64,000 bases of DNA from an uncultured Clostridia bacterium (GCA_934122235.1 CAKOWE010000002.1:1-64000), one strand, 5' to 3'. Shown: positions 7,173 through 15,552, counted from the first letter of the stretch. The notes: generated by a model from the sequence alone, not told the origin. A program made the numbers and translations.

Positions 7173-9656
7173 TTATAATTCATCTGTTGAAACTACTTTT
7201 TTTACCTTTGCCTTTATTTGAATTTCATCATTTTTAGCTGTAACTCTAGCTTTATCTCCTGGTTTTATGTTTCCATCTAATATTTCTTCTGCCAATTTAT
7301 CTTCTAGCATACTTTGTATTGCTCTTCTTAATGGTCTTGCTCCAAAACTTGAATCTGTTCCTTTTCTTATTATTAAATCTTTTGCTGAATTATCTACTTC
7401 CATAGAAATACCTTGATCTTGTAATCTCTCTCTTACTTGTTTTAGCATTATATCTACAATTTTTTCTAAATCTACTTTAGTTAGTTTATGGAACACTATA
7501 ACTTCATCAACACGGTTTATAAATTCTGGTCTAAATTGTTTTTTTAATTCTGCTAAAACTTCCTTTTTTATTGCTTCATACTCTTTATTATCTGCATTCT
7601 CTCCATTTTCGTTAGTTGCAAATCCTAAAGTTTTTTTATCTGTTATTAGTCTTGCTCCTACATTTGATGTCATTATAATAACCGTGTTTTTGAAATTTAC
7701 TGTTCTTCCATGTGAATCAGTAAGTCTTCCATCTTCTAATATTTGAAGTAACATATTCATTACATCAGGATGCGCTTTTTCTATTTCATCAAATAATATT
7801 ACTGAATATGGTTTTCTTCTAACCTTTTCTGTTAATCCTCCACCTTCATCAAATCCAACATATCCTGGAGGTGAACCTATCATTTTGGATGTTGAGTGTG
7901 ATTCCATATATTCAGACATATCAACTCTTATTATAGCATTTTCATCTCCAAATAAACTTTCTGCTAAAGCTTTTGATAACTCTGTTTTACCAACACCTGT
8001 TGGACCTAAGAATAAAAATGAACCTATTGGACGTCTTGGATCCTTTAATCCTACTCTTCCTCTTCTTATTGCTTTTGCAACTGCTGATACCGCCTCTTCT
8101 TGCCCTACTACTCTCTTATGCAATGTTTCCTCTAAATTTCTCAATTTCTCATTTTCACTCTTATTAATTTTCTGTGCTGGAATTCCTGTCCACATAGAAA
8201 CAACCTCTGCAATATCTTCAGCTGTAATATTTATAATATTTTTTGTATTTTTATCTTTCCATTTTGCTTTTTGCTTTTTTAATTCATCTTTTAAATTATG
8301 CTCTCTATCTCTTAAGCTTGCTGCCTTCTCAAAATCTTGAATTGTTATAGCTTCTTCTTTTTCTTTTTTAGTATTTTCTAAATCTTCTTCAATTTTCTTT
8401 ATATTTTCAGGTTCTGTATATGCTTTTAACCTAATTTTTGAAGATGCTTCATCTATTAAATCTATTGCTTTATCTGGTAAAAATCTATCATTTATATACC
8501 TACTTGATAAATTTACAGCTGCTTCTATTGCTTCATCTAAAATTTTTACATTATGATGAGCCTCATATTTATCTCTTATTCCTTTCAATATTTGAATACT
8601 ATCATCTATACTTGGTTCATTTACTGTAATCGGTTGAAATCTTCTTTCTAATGCAGCATCTTTTTCTATATATTTTCTATATTCATTTAATGTTGTAGCA
8701 CCTACTACTTGAATTTCTCCTCTTGCAAGTAATGGTTTCATGATATTTGCTGCATCTATTGCTCCTTCTGCAGCTCCTGCTCCAACGATTGTATGAATTT
8801 CATCAATAAATAATATTACATCTCCCGCTTTTTTTACTTCATTTAAAGATTTTTTTATTCTTTCCTCAAAATCTCCTCTATATTTTGCACCAGCAACCAT
8901 TGATGAAATGTCTATTGATACAACTCTTTTATTTTTTAATATTTCTGGCACATCTTGAGACACTATTTTTTGTGCTAAACCTTCTACTACTGCTGTTTTT
9001 CCTACACCAGGTTCACCTATTAAACAAGGATTATTTTTAGTTCTTCTAGATAAAATTTGTAATACTCTTTCAATCTCATCTTTTCTCCCTATTACTGGAT
9101 CTAATTTTCCACTCTCAGCAAGTTTAGTTAAATCAGTACCAAATTGATTTAGTGTTGGTGTAGAATTATAACTAGTACTTACTTTATTATTACTTTCTGG
9201 TTCTTCCGCCGAATTATTATCATATTCATTTACTACTTTAACTATTTCATTATATAGTTTTTGAGGATTAACATTTAACTCTAGCATTATTCTAACAGCA
9301 ATACTATCTCCTTCCCTCATAATACCAATCAATAAATGTTCTGTTCCTATGTAGTCAGAACCCATTTTTTTACTTTCTCTAAAAGCATTTTCCATTACTC
9401 TTTTTGTTCTAGGAGTAAATCCAACTGTGCTTTCAGAAACAGCATCTTCACGTCCCACAAGCTCCTCTATTTTTTCTATAACTGTTTCTGGAGTTACATT
9501 TTGTTTCTCTAAAACTTTACTTGCAACTCCTCTTTCCTCTTTGGCTAATCCATACAAAATATGTTCTGTTCCAACATAATTATGTCCTAACTCTAACGCT
9601 ATATCATTTGCAATTTCTAGTACCCTTTCTGCACTATTTGTAAATTTATATATCAT
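7173..9656 (-). CDS. clpC: ATP-dependent Clp protease ATPase subunit ClpC
   Basis: 827 residues from the ATG at 9656; another ATG two codons upstream lies too close to the AGGAGGG ribosome site. Order of domains: two Clp-N repeats (1-140), AAA+ domain 1 with Walker A GEPGVGKT near 215, a middle region with a UVR-like coiled coil (FEKAASLRDREHNLK), AAA+ domain 2 with GPTGVGKTEL near 555, and a C-terminal D2-small domain. ClpC unfolds proteins for ClpP, with McsB-phosphorylated arginine as a degradation mark. Last gene of ctsR-mcsA-mcsB-clpC, so under CtsR control. Confidence 0.97.
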   Translation of the reverse strand: MIYKFTNSAERVLEIANDIALELGHNYVGTEHILYGLAKEERGVASKVLEKQNVTPETVIEKIEELVGREDAVSESTVGFTPRTKRVMENAFRESKKMGSDYIGTEHLLIGIMREGDSIAVRIMLELNVNPQKLYNEIVKVVNEYDNNSAEEPESNNKVSTSYNSTPTLNQFGTDLTKLAESGKLDPVIGRKDEIERVLQILSRRTKNNPCLIGEPGVGKTAVVEGLAQKIVSQDVPEILKNKRVVSIDISSMVAGAKYRGDFEERIKKSLNEVKKAGDVILFIDEIHTIVGAGAAEGAIDAANIMKPLLARGEIQVVGATTLNEYRKYIEKDAALERRFQPITVNEPSIDDSIQILKGIRDKYEAHHNVKILDEAIEAAVNLSSRYINDRFLPDKAIDLIDEASSKIRLKAYTEPENIKKIEEDLENTKKEKEEAITIQDFEKAASLRDREHNLKDELKKQKAKWKDKNTKNIINITAEDIAEVVSMWTGIPAQKINKSENEKLRNLEETLHKRVVGQEEAVSAVAKAIRRGRVGLKDPRRPIGSFLFLGPTGVGKTELSKALAESLFGDENAIIRVDMSEYMESHSTSKMIGSPPGYVGFDEGGGLTEKVRRKPYSVILFDEIEKAHPDVMNMLLQILEDGRLTDSHGRTVNFKNTVIIMTSNVGARLITDKKTLGFATNENGENADNKEYEAIKKEVLAELKKQFRPEFINRVDEVIVFHKLTKVDLEKIVDIMLKQVRERLQDQGISMEVDNSAKDLIIRKGTDSSFGARPLRRAIQSMLEDKLAEEILDGNIKPGDKARVTAKNDEIQIKAKVKKVVSTDEL

Positions 9657-9688
9657 AAGCATCCCTCCTTAATATAAATTCAAAAATT

Positions 9689-10705
9689 TTATTTTCTTAT
9701 TATTTGTTTTATTACTTCTGCACGCTTTATATCTCTTGTATATTCGTCACAAACTTCACCTATATATTTTTGTAAATTAGCAGGCATAGTATATATTTCC
9801 AATTCATTTACTTTTAAATCTGTTAATTCCTTTATTATTCCTAAATCTGTTCCCAATTTTACATCTGACAATAATTTATTACATTCTTCAGATGAAATTT
9901 TTTTACAATTTGATAATATTCCAAATGCTCTATATACTTTATCTTCTAGTTCTACGCTACTTTTAGCCAAATATTTTCTTGCTAATCTTTCTTGCTCTAT
10001 TATTTTTTCAGTAATTAGTTTTAGATTTTTAACAATTTCTTCTTCTGAAATTCCTAAAGTTTGTTTATTAGAAACTTGATACATATCACCTTTTGCTTTT
10101 GTCCCTTCGCCATATACTCCTCTTATATTCATTCCAAAATCACTCACAACATCTAAAACTTTATTTATATTTCTAGTTAAAGTTAATGCTGGTAAATGAA
10201 CCATAACAGAAACTCTCATTCCTGTTCCAACATTTGTTGGACAACTCGTTAAGAATCCGTATTTTTCACTATATGCATAATCTAATTTTTCTTCTAACTT
10301 TTTATCAATTTCTGTTATTAGACTGTATAAGTTCTCCAAATCTAACCCAGCTGAAAATACTTGTATTCTTAAATGGTCTTCTTCATTTATCATTATACAT
10401 ATATTTTCATCTTCATTTATTGCAATTGCTCTTATATTATTTTTATTTAATGCAAAATCTGGACTTATTATGTGCTTTTCTATCAAACTCATTATTGTTA
10501 CATCATCTAAATCCTTCATTTTTAGTAACTTTAACCCATATCCCATACTTGGTAATATCTCTTCTATTTTATCTATTACTTTTAATGCATCCTTATTTTT
10601 ATATTTAGTTGTGAATGGAAATTCACTTATATTTCTAGCTAATCTTATTCTACTACTTACTACTACATCTGATTCTTTTCCACTTTGCAAATACCAATTT
10701 ACCAT
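9689..10705 (-). CDS. mcsB: Protein-arginine kinase McsB
   Basis: 338 residues with the phosphagen-kinase catalytic fold. Visible signatures are VVSSRIRLARNI at the N-terminus, SLIEKHIISP, and the CPTNVGTGMRVSVMVHLPAL block with the reactive-site Cys. McsB phosphorylates arginine residues, including those of CtsR, and so both inactivates the repressor and marks proteins for ClpCP. It needs McsA as activator; mcsA is directly upstream with a 37-base gap and clpC follows 32 bases downstream. Start ATG preceded by AAAGGATG. Confidence 0.96.
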   Translation of the reverse strand: MVNWYLQSGKESDVVVSSRIRLARNISEFPFTTKYKNKDALKVIDKIEEILPSMGYGLKLLKMKDLDDVTIMSLIEKHIISPDFALNKNNIRAIAINEDENICIMINEEDHLRIQVFSAGLDLENLYSLITEIDKKLEEKLDYAYSEKYGFLTSCPTNVGTGMRVSVMVHLPALTLTRNINKVLDVVSDFGMNIRGVYGEGTKAKGDMYQVSNKQTLGISEEEIVKNLKLITEKIIEQERLARKYLAKSSVELEDKVYRAFGILSNCKKISSEECNKLLSDVKLGTDLGIIKELTDLKVNELEIYTMPANLQKYIGEVCDEYTRDIKRAEVIKQIIRK

Positions 10706-10742
10706 ATCTATTCATCCTTTCTATCAAAATATACTACTTTGA

Positions 10743-11291
10743 TTATTGTTCTAATCCCTTTATTTTATCTCTTAATACAGCTGCCTCTTCATATTTCTCT
10801 TCTTTTATCAATTTTTTTAATTCTTTCTTTAATTCCATTAAATTAGTTTCTTTTTCATCTTTTACTTCTTCTTCATTTTTTTCTTCTTTATTTAAAGAAA
10901 CTTTGGTATTAGATACTTTACCTTTTCTTCCTAGATACTTGCTTTCTCCATGTATCCTTTTTAATATTGGTTCTATTTTTGAATCAAATACATTATAACA
11001 ATTACTACAACCAAATTTTCCTTCTTTCATGAATTCATCATATGTCATTCCACAATTATCACATTTCAACTGTTTTTGAGCAGTTAGCATTGGGAATAAT
11101 TCCGAATTATCATATTCATTTAAGAAATCACCGAAAAAACTAGAAAAGTTTATTGGGATATTAAAATCTAATCCTTGCATACCCAATTTTTTTCTACATT
11201 CATCACATAATGCTATTTCTTTTTTTACACCATTTATAATTTCCGTATATCTAAAACTTGCTTCATTTTCTCCACAATTTTGACATTTCAT
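10743..11291 (-). CDS. mcsA: McsB activator McsA (zinc-finger, UVR domain)
   Basis: 182 residues. Four CxxC pairs are visible (CQNC, CDEC, CDNC, CSNC) spread over the first ~95 residues, enough for two zinc sites, followed by a Lys/Glu-rich linker and a C-terminal UVR domain (KKLIKEEKYEEAAVLRDKIKGLE) that can contact ClpC. This is the standard McsA architecture. RBS AGGAGG is 7 bases before ATG. Lies between ctsR and mcsB. Confidence 0.95.
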   Translation of the reverse strand: MKCQNCGENEASFRYTEIINGVKKEIALCDECRKKLGMQGLDFNIPINFSSFFGDFLNEYDNSELFPMLTAQKQLKCDNCGMTYDEFMKEGKFGCSNCYNVFDSKIEPILKRIHGESKYLGRKGKVSNTKVSLNKEEKNEEEVKDEKETNLMELKKELKKLIKEEKYEEAAVLRDKIKGLEQ

Positions 11292-11321
11292 AAAAATTAC
11301 CTCCTTTTTTATATTCTTGTT

Positions 11322-11775
11322 TTATTCTTCTATTAAATTTAAAAGCATATTTTTAAATATTTTTGCTCTTAACTCATCTCTTATTGTTGGACTTACCGTA
11401 AGCACATTATCACTTGTAGCAACTTTTAATAGTTTTGCTTCCTTTTCGTTTGTTATTCCATAGGACATAAAATTACTAATGAAAATATCTACTTCATTTG
11501 CACTTATTCTATCACCTATATTTTGTATTATATGCATCAAATAATTACTTTTTGTTATATTTACCTTCTTTATTCTTATATGTCCTCCTCCTCCGACGTT
11601 TACTTTCTACATAATACCCTTGAGCAGGCCTAAACCTCGTTGATATGACATAATTTATTTGAGATGGAACACAGTTAAAATGTTCTGCTAATTCATTTCT
11701 TTGTATTTCTACACTGTCATCTCCTTCTTTAAATAAGTCTTTTATAAAATCTTCTATTACGTCTGATATTCTCAC
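11322..11775 (-). CDS. ctsR: Heat-shock repressor CtsR, requires +1 frameshift at a CGG codon
   Basis: The repressor of class III heat-shock genes. Frame one starts at GTG 11775 and encodes the winged HTH (NELAEHFNCVPSQINYVISTRF) up to VESKR, then would stop 16 codons later. Skipping the single C whose complement is base 11595 switches to a frame giving GGGGHIRI, the glycine-rich beta-wing that in CtsR contacts the operator, and then the C-terminal dimer/McsB-binding domain to the stop at 11322. The joined protein is 150 residues, the normal family length. The shift site reads CGT C GGA GGA, with CGG as the zero-frame codon, the same arrangement as four other genes in this window. Alternatives are a real mutation or a sequencing error. 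Confidence 0.9.
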
Positions 11776-11797
11776 CCTTTTTCATCTCCTTTTTGAT

Positions 11798-11851
11798 TTT
11801 GACTTTCTTTGACCTACGTTTATATTATAATACTTTTTAAAATTATGTCAA
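11798..11851 (-). promoter_or_regulatory. SigA promoter and CtsR operator of the clpC operon
   Basis: On the minus strand: TTGACA (11851-11846), 16-base spacer, TATAAT (11829-11824), then the CtsR box GGTCAAA-GAA-AGTCAAA (11814-11798), the classic direct heptad repeat with a 3-base gap. The operator sits over the transcription start, so bound CtsR would block RNA polymerase. It confirms that CtsR is functional in this organism despite the frame interruption in its gene. Confidence 0.93.
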
Positions 11852-11867
11852 TAGTTTTTTTAATTTT

Positions 11868-12017
11868 TTATTTATTTTTTTCTTTATTGTTTGTTATATT
11901 TTCCAATTTTCTAGCCTGTTTTTTTTGCTTTTCTATTGGTAACCAATGATAAGCAGAACACACAAATTCTCCATATTCTGTAGAATTTTCATCACATTCT
12001 TTTCTTATTTTTTTCAC
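11868..12017 (-). CDS. Hypothetical microprotein (49 aa)
   Basis: Starts at GTG 12017 behind GGGGAGGT. The 49-residue product is strongly charged: a Lys/Arg/Glu-rich start, two Cys (residues 8 and 20), an aromatic centre (EYGEFVCSAYHWLPIEKQ) and a Lys/Asn-rich tail. No membrane segment. I do not recognise it. It lies between the L27 terminator and the ctsR promoter, whose -35 is only 17 bases from its stop. Confidence 0.6.
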   Translation of the reverse strand: MKKIRKECDENSTEYGEFVCSAYHWLPIEKQKKQARKLENITNNKEKNK

Positions 12018-12138
12018 AAAGTACCTCCCCAAAATTGAATACACTCACGTTACAACACAATCACATAATATTATTTGCTTTATTTTTTGTTTTATTCTTT
12101 TTTAGTGTTTTTTATCTTTCAAACTTTTTAATATACAT

Positions 12139-12173
12139 TAACAAAAAAGAGATTGCAATAAGCAATCTCTCCT
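12139..12173 (-). terminator. Terminator of rplU-rpmA operon
   Basis: On the minus strand GGAGAGATTGC-TTATT-GCAATCTCTTTTTTG, a GC-containing stem with a clean T-run, about 10 bases after the L27 stop. Confidence 0.88.
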
Positions 12174-12182
12174 TAATATTTA

Positions 12183-12443
12183 TTATTGTTCTACTGGGTA
12201 AACACTAACTTTCTTTTTATCTTTACCCTTTCTTTCAAACTTAACATTTCCATCAACTAATGCATATAAAGTATCATCGCTACCCATATCTACATTTGTA
12301 CCTGGATGTATTTTTGTACCTCTTTGTCTTACTAGTATATTTCCAGCAAGAACAAATTGACCATCAGATCTTTTCACTCCTAAACGTTTAGACTCACTGT
12401 CTCTTCCGTTTTTTACACTACCCTGACCTTTTTTGTGTGCCAT
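12183..12443 (-). CDS. rpmA: 50S ribosomal protein L27
   Basis: 86 residues beginning MAHKKGQGSVKNGRDS, the conserved L27 start whose flexible tail reaches toward the peptidyl-transferase centre. Most Bacillota carry a short N-terminal extension on L27 that is removed by the protease Prp, whose gene usually lies between rplU and rpmA. Here the extension is absent and only 49 bases separate rplU and rpmA, with no gene between them. L27 is thus made in its mature, E. coli-like form. Confidence 0.97.
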   Translation of the reverse strand: MAHKKGQGSVKNGRDSESKRLGVKRSDGQFVLAGNILVRQRGTKIHPGTNVDMGSDDTLYALVDGNVKFERKGKDKKKVSVYPVEQ

Positions 12444-12492
12444 CTCAAATTCACTCCCTTCGTGCCTATGAAATTTTTATATATCTCTTATT

Positions 12493-12846
12493 TTAAGCTT
12501 CTACAGTTTCTTTTTCAGCAGCAGCTTTTTTCGCTGTTGTTTTTATAGCTGTTATTTCAACCTTTGTATATGGTTGTCTGTGTCCTTGTTTTCTTCTATA
12601 GTTCTTTTTTGGTTTCATTTTATAAACTATTATTTTTTTAGCTTTACCATGAGAAACTACTTTTCCTTCAACTTTAACACCTTTTACATAAGGATTTCCT
12701 ATTTGTACTTTTCCTTCCTCTGATACTAAAACAACATTATCAAATGTTACTTTTTTTCCTTCTTCAGTATCTAATTTTTCAAAAAATACAACGTCTCCTT
12801 GTGCTACTTTGTATTGTTTTCCACAGCTTTCAATGATTGCGTACAT
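12493..12846 (-). CDS. rplU: 50S ribosomal protein L21
   Basis: 117 residues. The first ~103 match L21 (MYAIIESCGKQYKVAQGDV at the start, KKNYRRKQGHRQPYTKV in the 23S-binding region). The last ~14 are an Ala/Lys/Glu-rich tail (TTAKKAAAEKETVEA), an extension seen in some Clostridia. First gene of the rplU-rpmA operon; preceded by a structured leader. Confidence 0.97.
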   Translation of the reverse strand: MYAIIESCGKQYKVAQGDVVFFEKLDTEEGKKVTFDNVVLVSEEGKVQIGNPYVKGVKVEGKVVSHGKAKKIIVYKMKPKKNYRRKQGHRQPYTKVEITAIKTTAKKAAAEKETVEA

Positions 12847-12946
12847 TATGAAAGCACCTCCCTTATTCGTATACTCGCTAACCTTTAACCTTAGGTAACT
12901 ACTTTAGTTTGTAGTATTTTTGTACCTTGGTCAAGCGGCTTACAGA
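12847..12946 (-). promoter_or_regulatory. Probable L21 ribosomal-protein leader
   Basis: A ~100-base 5' leader between the rplU promoter and its start codon. It holds GTAAGCCGCTTGACCAAGGTAC near the 5' end, a segment I associate with the Bacillota L21 leader, and ends in AGGGAGGTG before ATG. Autoregulation by L21 through this leader is the family expectation and is not shown by the sequence alone. Confidence 0.55.
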
Positions 12947-12951
12947 CAATT

Positions 12952-12980
12952 ATTTTAACATAAAATGCTAACTTTGTCAA
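12952..12980 (-). promoter_or_regulatory. SigA promoter of rplU-rpmA
   Basis: TTGACA (12980-12975), 17-base spacer, TAAAAT (12957-12952) on the minus strand. Near-consensus, fitting a ribosomal protein operon. Confidence 0.85.
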
Positions 12981-13073
12981 ATATTATTTCCGTTTTGTAA
13001 CACTTTTTTTATATATGAATAATATATAACATGCTAAAGATAAAGAAACTTAACTTTTAGGAGGTACATTTAC

Positions 13074-13172
13074 ATGGGAAACTGTTGTAATAGCGAAATC
13101 TTGTGGTTTATTATCTTATTTTTACTTCTTTTCTGTGGATGTGGCAATTCTTGCAATTGCCAATGTGATTAA
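13074..13172 (+). CDS. Cys-rich single-helix microprotein (32 aa)
   Basis: ATG at 13074 after AGGAGG. The 32 residues start MGNCCNSE, continue with one hydrophobic helix (residues 9-20) and end in a Cys-rich tail with CGCG, CNC and QCD, seven Cys in all. It resembles small Cys-rich sporulation-associated or YjcZ-like peptides of Bacillota, but I cannot assign a family. A second peptide of the same design follows 62 bases downstream. Confidence 0.6.
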   Translation: MGNCCNSEILWFIILFLLLFCGCGNSCNCQCD

Positions 13173-13234
13173 ACCTTCATTAATATTTTATTCATGAAAT
13201 ATTAATTACTTATCTTTTTTAAGGAGGTGAAATT

Positions 13235-13351
13235 ATGCAAGAAACAAGAGGAGGATGCGGTTTCGGTTTTGGCGATGACTGCTGCTGGATTATAATAGTA
13301 TTAATATTAATCTGCTGCTGCTGTGGTGGTGGAAGAGGAGGATGCTGCTAG
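13235..13351 (+). CDS. Cys/Gly-rich single-helix microprotein (38 aa)
   Basis: ATG 13235 behind AAGGAGGTG. The 38-residue product has a Gly/Cys-rich start (RGGCGFGFGDDCC), one short hydrophobic helix (WIIIVLILI) and a CCCC...GGCC tail; eight Cys and eleven Gly. Such proteins are often labelled chorion class high-cysteine in Clostridia, which reflects composition and not function. Same layout as the preceding peptide, and both are ended by the terminator at 13374, so they look like one small operon. Metal binding or spore-coat cross-linking are guesses. Confidence 0.65.
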   Translation: MQETRGGCGFGFGDDCCWIIIVLILICCCCGGGRGGCC

Positions 13352-13373
13352 TAAGCTCTTTCAATTCATAGAC

Positions 13374-13408
13374 AAAAGCCAGACTAAAAAGTCTGGCTTT
13401 TGTTTTTG
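13374..13408 (+). terminator. Rho-independent terminator
   Basis: AAAAGCCAGACT-AAAA-AGTCTGGCTTTTGTTTTTG: a 12-base-pair stem with T-rich tail ending the Cys-rich peptide operon; the stem is also usable on the minus strand for the gene at 13414. Confidence 0.9.
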
Positions 13409-13413
13409 TTGGT

Positions 13414-13749
13414 CTAAGGATTCAAATAATACATCTGAATCTCTACGCCAATGCATGGAATTTTTTGAATACCTGCTATTTCTTCAATGATTCTGCGGTA
13501 TTTCTCATTGTTTTTGCGAATCTTGAAGATTAACTTCCGTCCTTCAAGTTTTACGAGCTCGTTAAAGGCTTCAGAATACGGGAAACTATTAGCAAATACA
13601 TTAAATGTAACTTCTCCAATGCTAGAAACTTTGATAATAGTATAAATCCCCGTTTGAATATCTTTTGCTTTCCAACGATGAAAAATACCCTTATTTGACA
13701 TACTTACCAATTCAATACGTTTTACAGAACTTTCGTTCCGAATTTCCAT
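13414..13749 (-). CDS. Hypothetical protein with foreign-looking codon use
   Basis: 111 residues, no signal or membrane segment, basic and beta/alpha mixed. I do not recognise a domain. AGGAGGTG lies just before ATG, and a promoter with TATAAT overlaps the groEL terminator upstream. Its base composition is clearly richer in G+C than its neighbours and it uses CGC and CGG for Arg: CGG at codon 4 (EIRNE) and again near codon 70 (EGRKL). These are two of only five in-frame CGG codons in the window. If CGG triggered a +1 shift here, translation would stop after 8 residues. Probably acquired, shared with three other genes of this kind. Confidence 0.65.
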   Translation of the reverse strand: MEIRNESSVKRIELVSMSNKGIFHRWKAKDIQTGIYTIIKVSSIGEVTFNVFANSFPYSEAFNELVKLEGRKLIFKIRKNNEKYRRIIEEIAGIQKIPCIGVEIQMYYLNP

Positions 13750-13799
13750 GTTGGCACCTCCTAAAGTTTAATATTTTAATATTATATCATATAGCATAA

Positions 13800-13831
13800 T
13801 AAAAGTCTACATAATTTTGTAGACTTTTATC
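13800..13831 (-). terminator. Terminator of groES-groEL
   Basis: AAAAGTCTACA-AAATTA-TGTAGACTTTTAT read on the minus strand, four bases after the groEL stop. The stem also supplies the -35 area of the next leftward gene. Confidence 0.88.
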
Positions 13832-13835
13832 TATT

Positions 13836-15473
13836 TTAATACATTCCTTCCATTCCTGCGCCTTGCATTGCTTCATGTCCGCCACAATTACAATTTTTTT
13901 CTTTTTTTTCTGTAACAACACTTTCTGTTGTAAGTATCATTGAAGCAATACTTGCTGCATTTTGTAATGCTGAACGTGTTACCTTTGTTGGATCAACTAT
14001 TCCTGCTTTTTTCATATCTACATATTGTTCAGTGGCTGCATCAAATCCAAATCCTTCTGCATTTAATTTTACTTTATCTAATATTACAGCACCTTCTAAA
14101 CCAGCATTAGTAGCAATTTGTTTTACAGGTTCTTCTAAAGATTTTAATACTATTTTTGCTCCTAATTTCTCGTCACCATCTAATTGTTTAAGCAATTCTT
14201 CTACTTTTGGCATTATATTAACTAATGCAGTTCCTCCTCCAGCAACAATTCCCTCTTCTACAGCTGCCTTAGTAGCAGATAAAGCATCTTCGATTCTCAA
14301 TTTTTTTTCTTTCATTTCTACTTCTGTTGCTGCTCCAACTTGTATAACAGCCACTCCACCAGCTATTTTTGCAAGTCTTTCTTGTAATTTTTCTTTATCG
14401 TATTCACTTTTTGTATCTTCTAATTGAGCTCTTATTTGTTTTACTCTTTCAGAAATTTTTTCTTTATCTCCTGCACCATCTACTATTATTGTATTTTCTT
14501 TTCCTACTTTTACTTGTCTTGCTCTACCTAATTGTTCTATTGTAGTTTCTTTTAAATCTAATCCTAAATCTGATGTAATTACTTCTCCTCCTGTTAATAT
14601 AGCAATATCTTCTAGCATTTCTTTTCTTCTATCTCCAAATCCTGGAGCTTTTACTGCAACAACATTTAACACACCTCTTAATTTATTTAAGATTAATGTT
14701 GATAGAGCCTCTCCCTCTATGTCATCTGCTATTATTACAAGCTTTCCAGATTGTTGCATTAAATTTTCTAATATTGGTAATATTTCTTGAATATTACTTA
14801 TTTTTTTATCTGTTATTAATATATATGGATTATCCATTACAGTTTCCATTTTTTCGGTATCTGTTACCATGTATGGAGACAAGTATCCTTTATCAAATTG
14901 CATTCCCTCAACAACATCTAATCCAGTTAATGCCGTTTTTGATTCTTCTATTGTTATTACTCCATCTTTTGATACTTTTTCCATTGCATCTGCAATTAAA
15001 TCTCCAATTTCTTTATTGTTTGCAGATATGCTTGCAACTCTAGCAATATCTTCTCTTCCGTTTATTGGTGAACTTATTTGCTTTAATCCTTCTACGGCTG
15101 TTTTTACAGCTTTATCCATACCTCTTTTTATTGCCATTGGATCTCCACCAGCGGCAACGTTTCTTACACCTTCTTTTATCATTGATTGTGCAAGTACTGT
15201 TGCAGTTGTTGTTCCATCTCCTGCAATATCATTTGTTTTTGTAGAAACTTCTTTTACAAGTCTTGCACCGATATTTTCATATGGATCATCTAATTCTATT
15301 TCTTTTGCTATAGTAACACCATCATTTGTAATAAGTGGTGCTCCAAAAGATTTATCTAAAACTACATTTCTTCCTTTTGGTCCCAATGTAACTTTTACTG
15401 TATCTGCTAATTTATTTACACCTTCTAATAGGCTTTTTCTAGCTTCTTCTCCGCTTCTTATATCTTTTGCCAT
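13836..15473 (-). CDS. groEL: Chaperonin GroEL (60 kDa)
   Basis: 545 residues with the full equatorial, intermediate and apical domains: ATP-binding GPKGRNVVLD and GDGTTTATVLAQ near the N-terminus, and the return segment AVEEGIVAGGGTALV. It forms the folding chamber with GroES, encoded 79 bases upstream. The C-terminal tail is unusual: after the normal VVTEKKEK it has NCNCGGHEAMQGAGMEGMY, so a CxC pair and a single GMEGM unit replace the long GGM repeats that project into the cavity. Controlled from the CIRCE-like operator upstream of groES. Confidence 0.97.
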   Translation of the reverse strand: MAKDIRSGEEARKSLLEGVNKLADTVKVTLGPKGRNVVLDKSFGAPLITNDGVTIAKEIELDDPYENIGARLVKEVSTKTNDIAGDGTTTATVLAQSMIKEGVRNVAAGGDPMAIKRGMDKAVKTAVEGLKQISSPINGREDIARVASISANNKEIGDLIADAMEKVSKDGVITIEESKTALTGLDVVEGMQFDKGYLSPYMVTDTEKMETVMDNPYILITDKKISNIQEILPILENLMQQSGKLVIIADDIEGEALSTLILNKLRGVLNVVAVKAPGFGDRRKEMLEDIAILTGGEVITSDLGLDLKETTIEQLGRARQVKVGKENTIIVDGAGDKEKISERVKQIRAQLEDTKSEYDKEKLQERLAKIAGGVAVIQVGAATEVEMKEKKLRIEDALSATKAAVEEGIVAGGGTALVNIMPKVEELLKQLDGDEKLGAKIVLKSLEEPVKQIATNAGLEGAVILDKVKLNAEGFGFDAATEQYVDMKKAGIVDPTKVTRSALQNAASIASMILTTESVVTEKKEKNCNCGGHEAMQGAGMEGMY

Positions 15474-15552
15474 AAAACAATTCCTCCTTTAACTCTCATG
15501 CAAGAACATACTATATCACGTTCTTTTTAAAATTTATAATCTTATATAAAAA

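Noticed and set aside
11322..11775. ctsR as two separate genes or a pseudogene
   Set aside because: The two frames align end to end with one CtsR, the operator and the downstream operon are intact, and the break is of the same type as in four other genes. A pseudogene would not explain the shared CGG.
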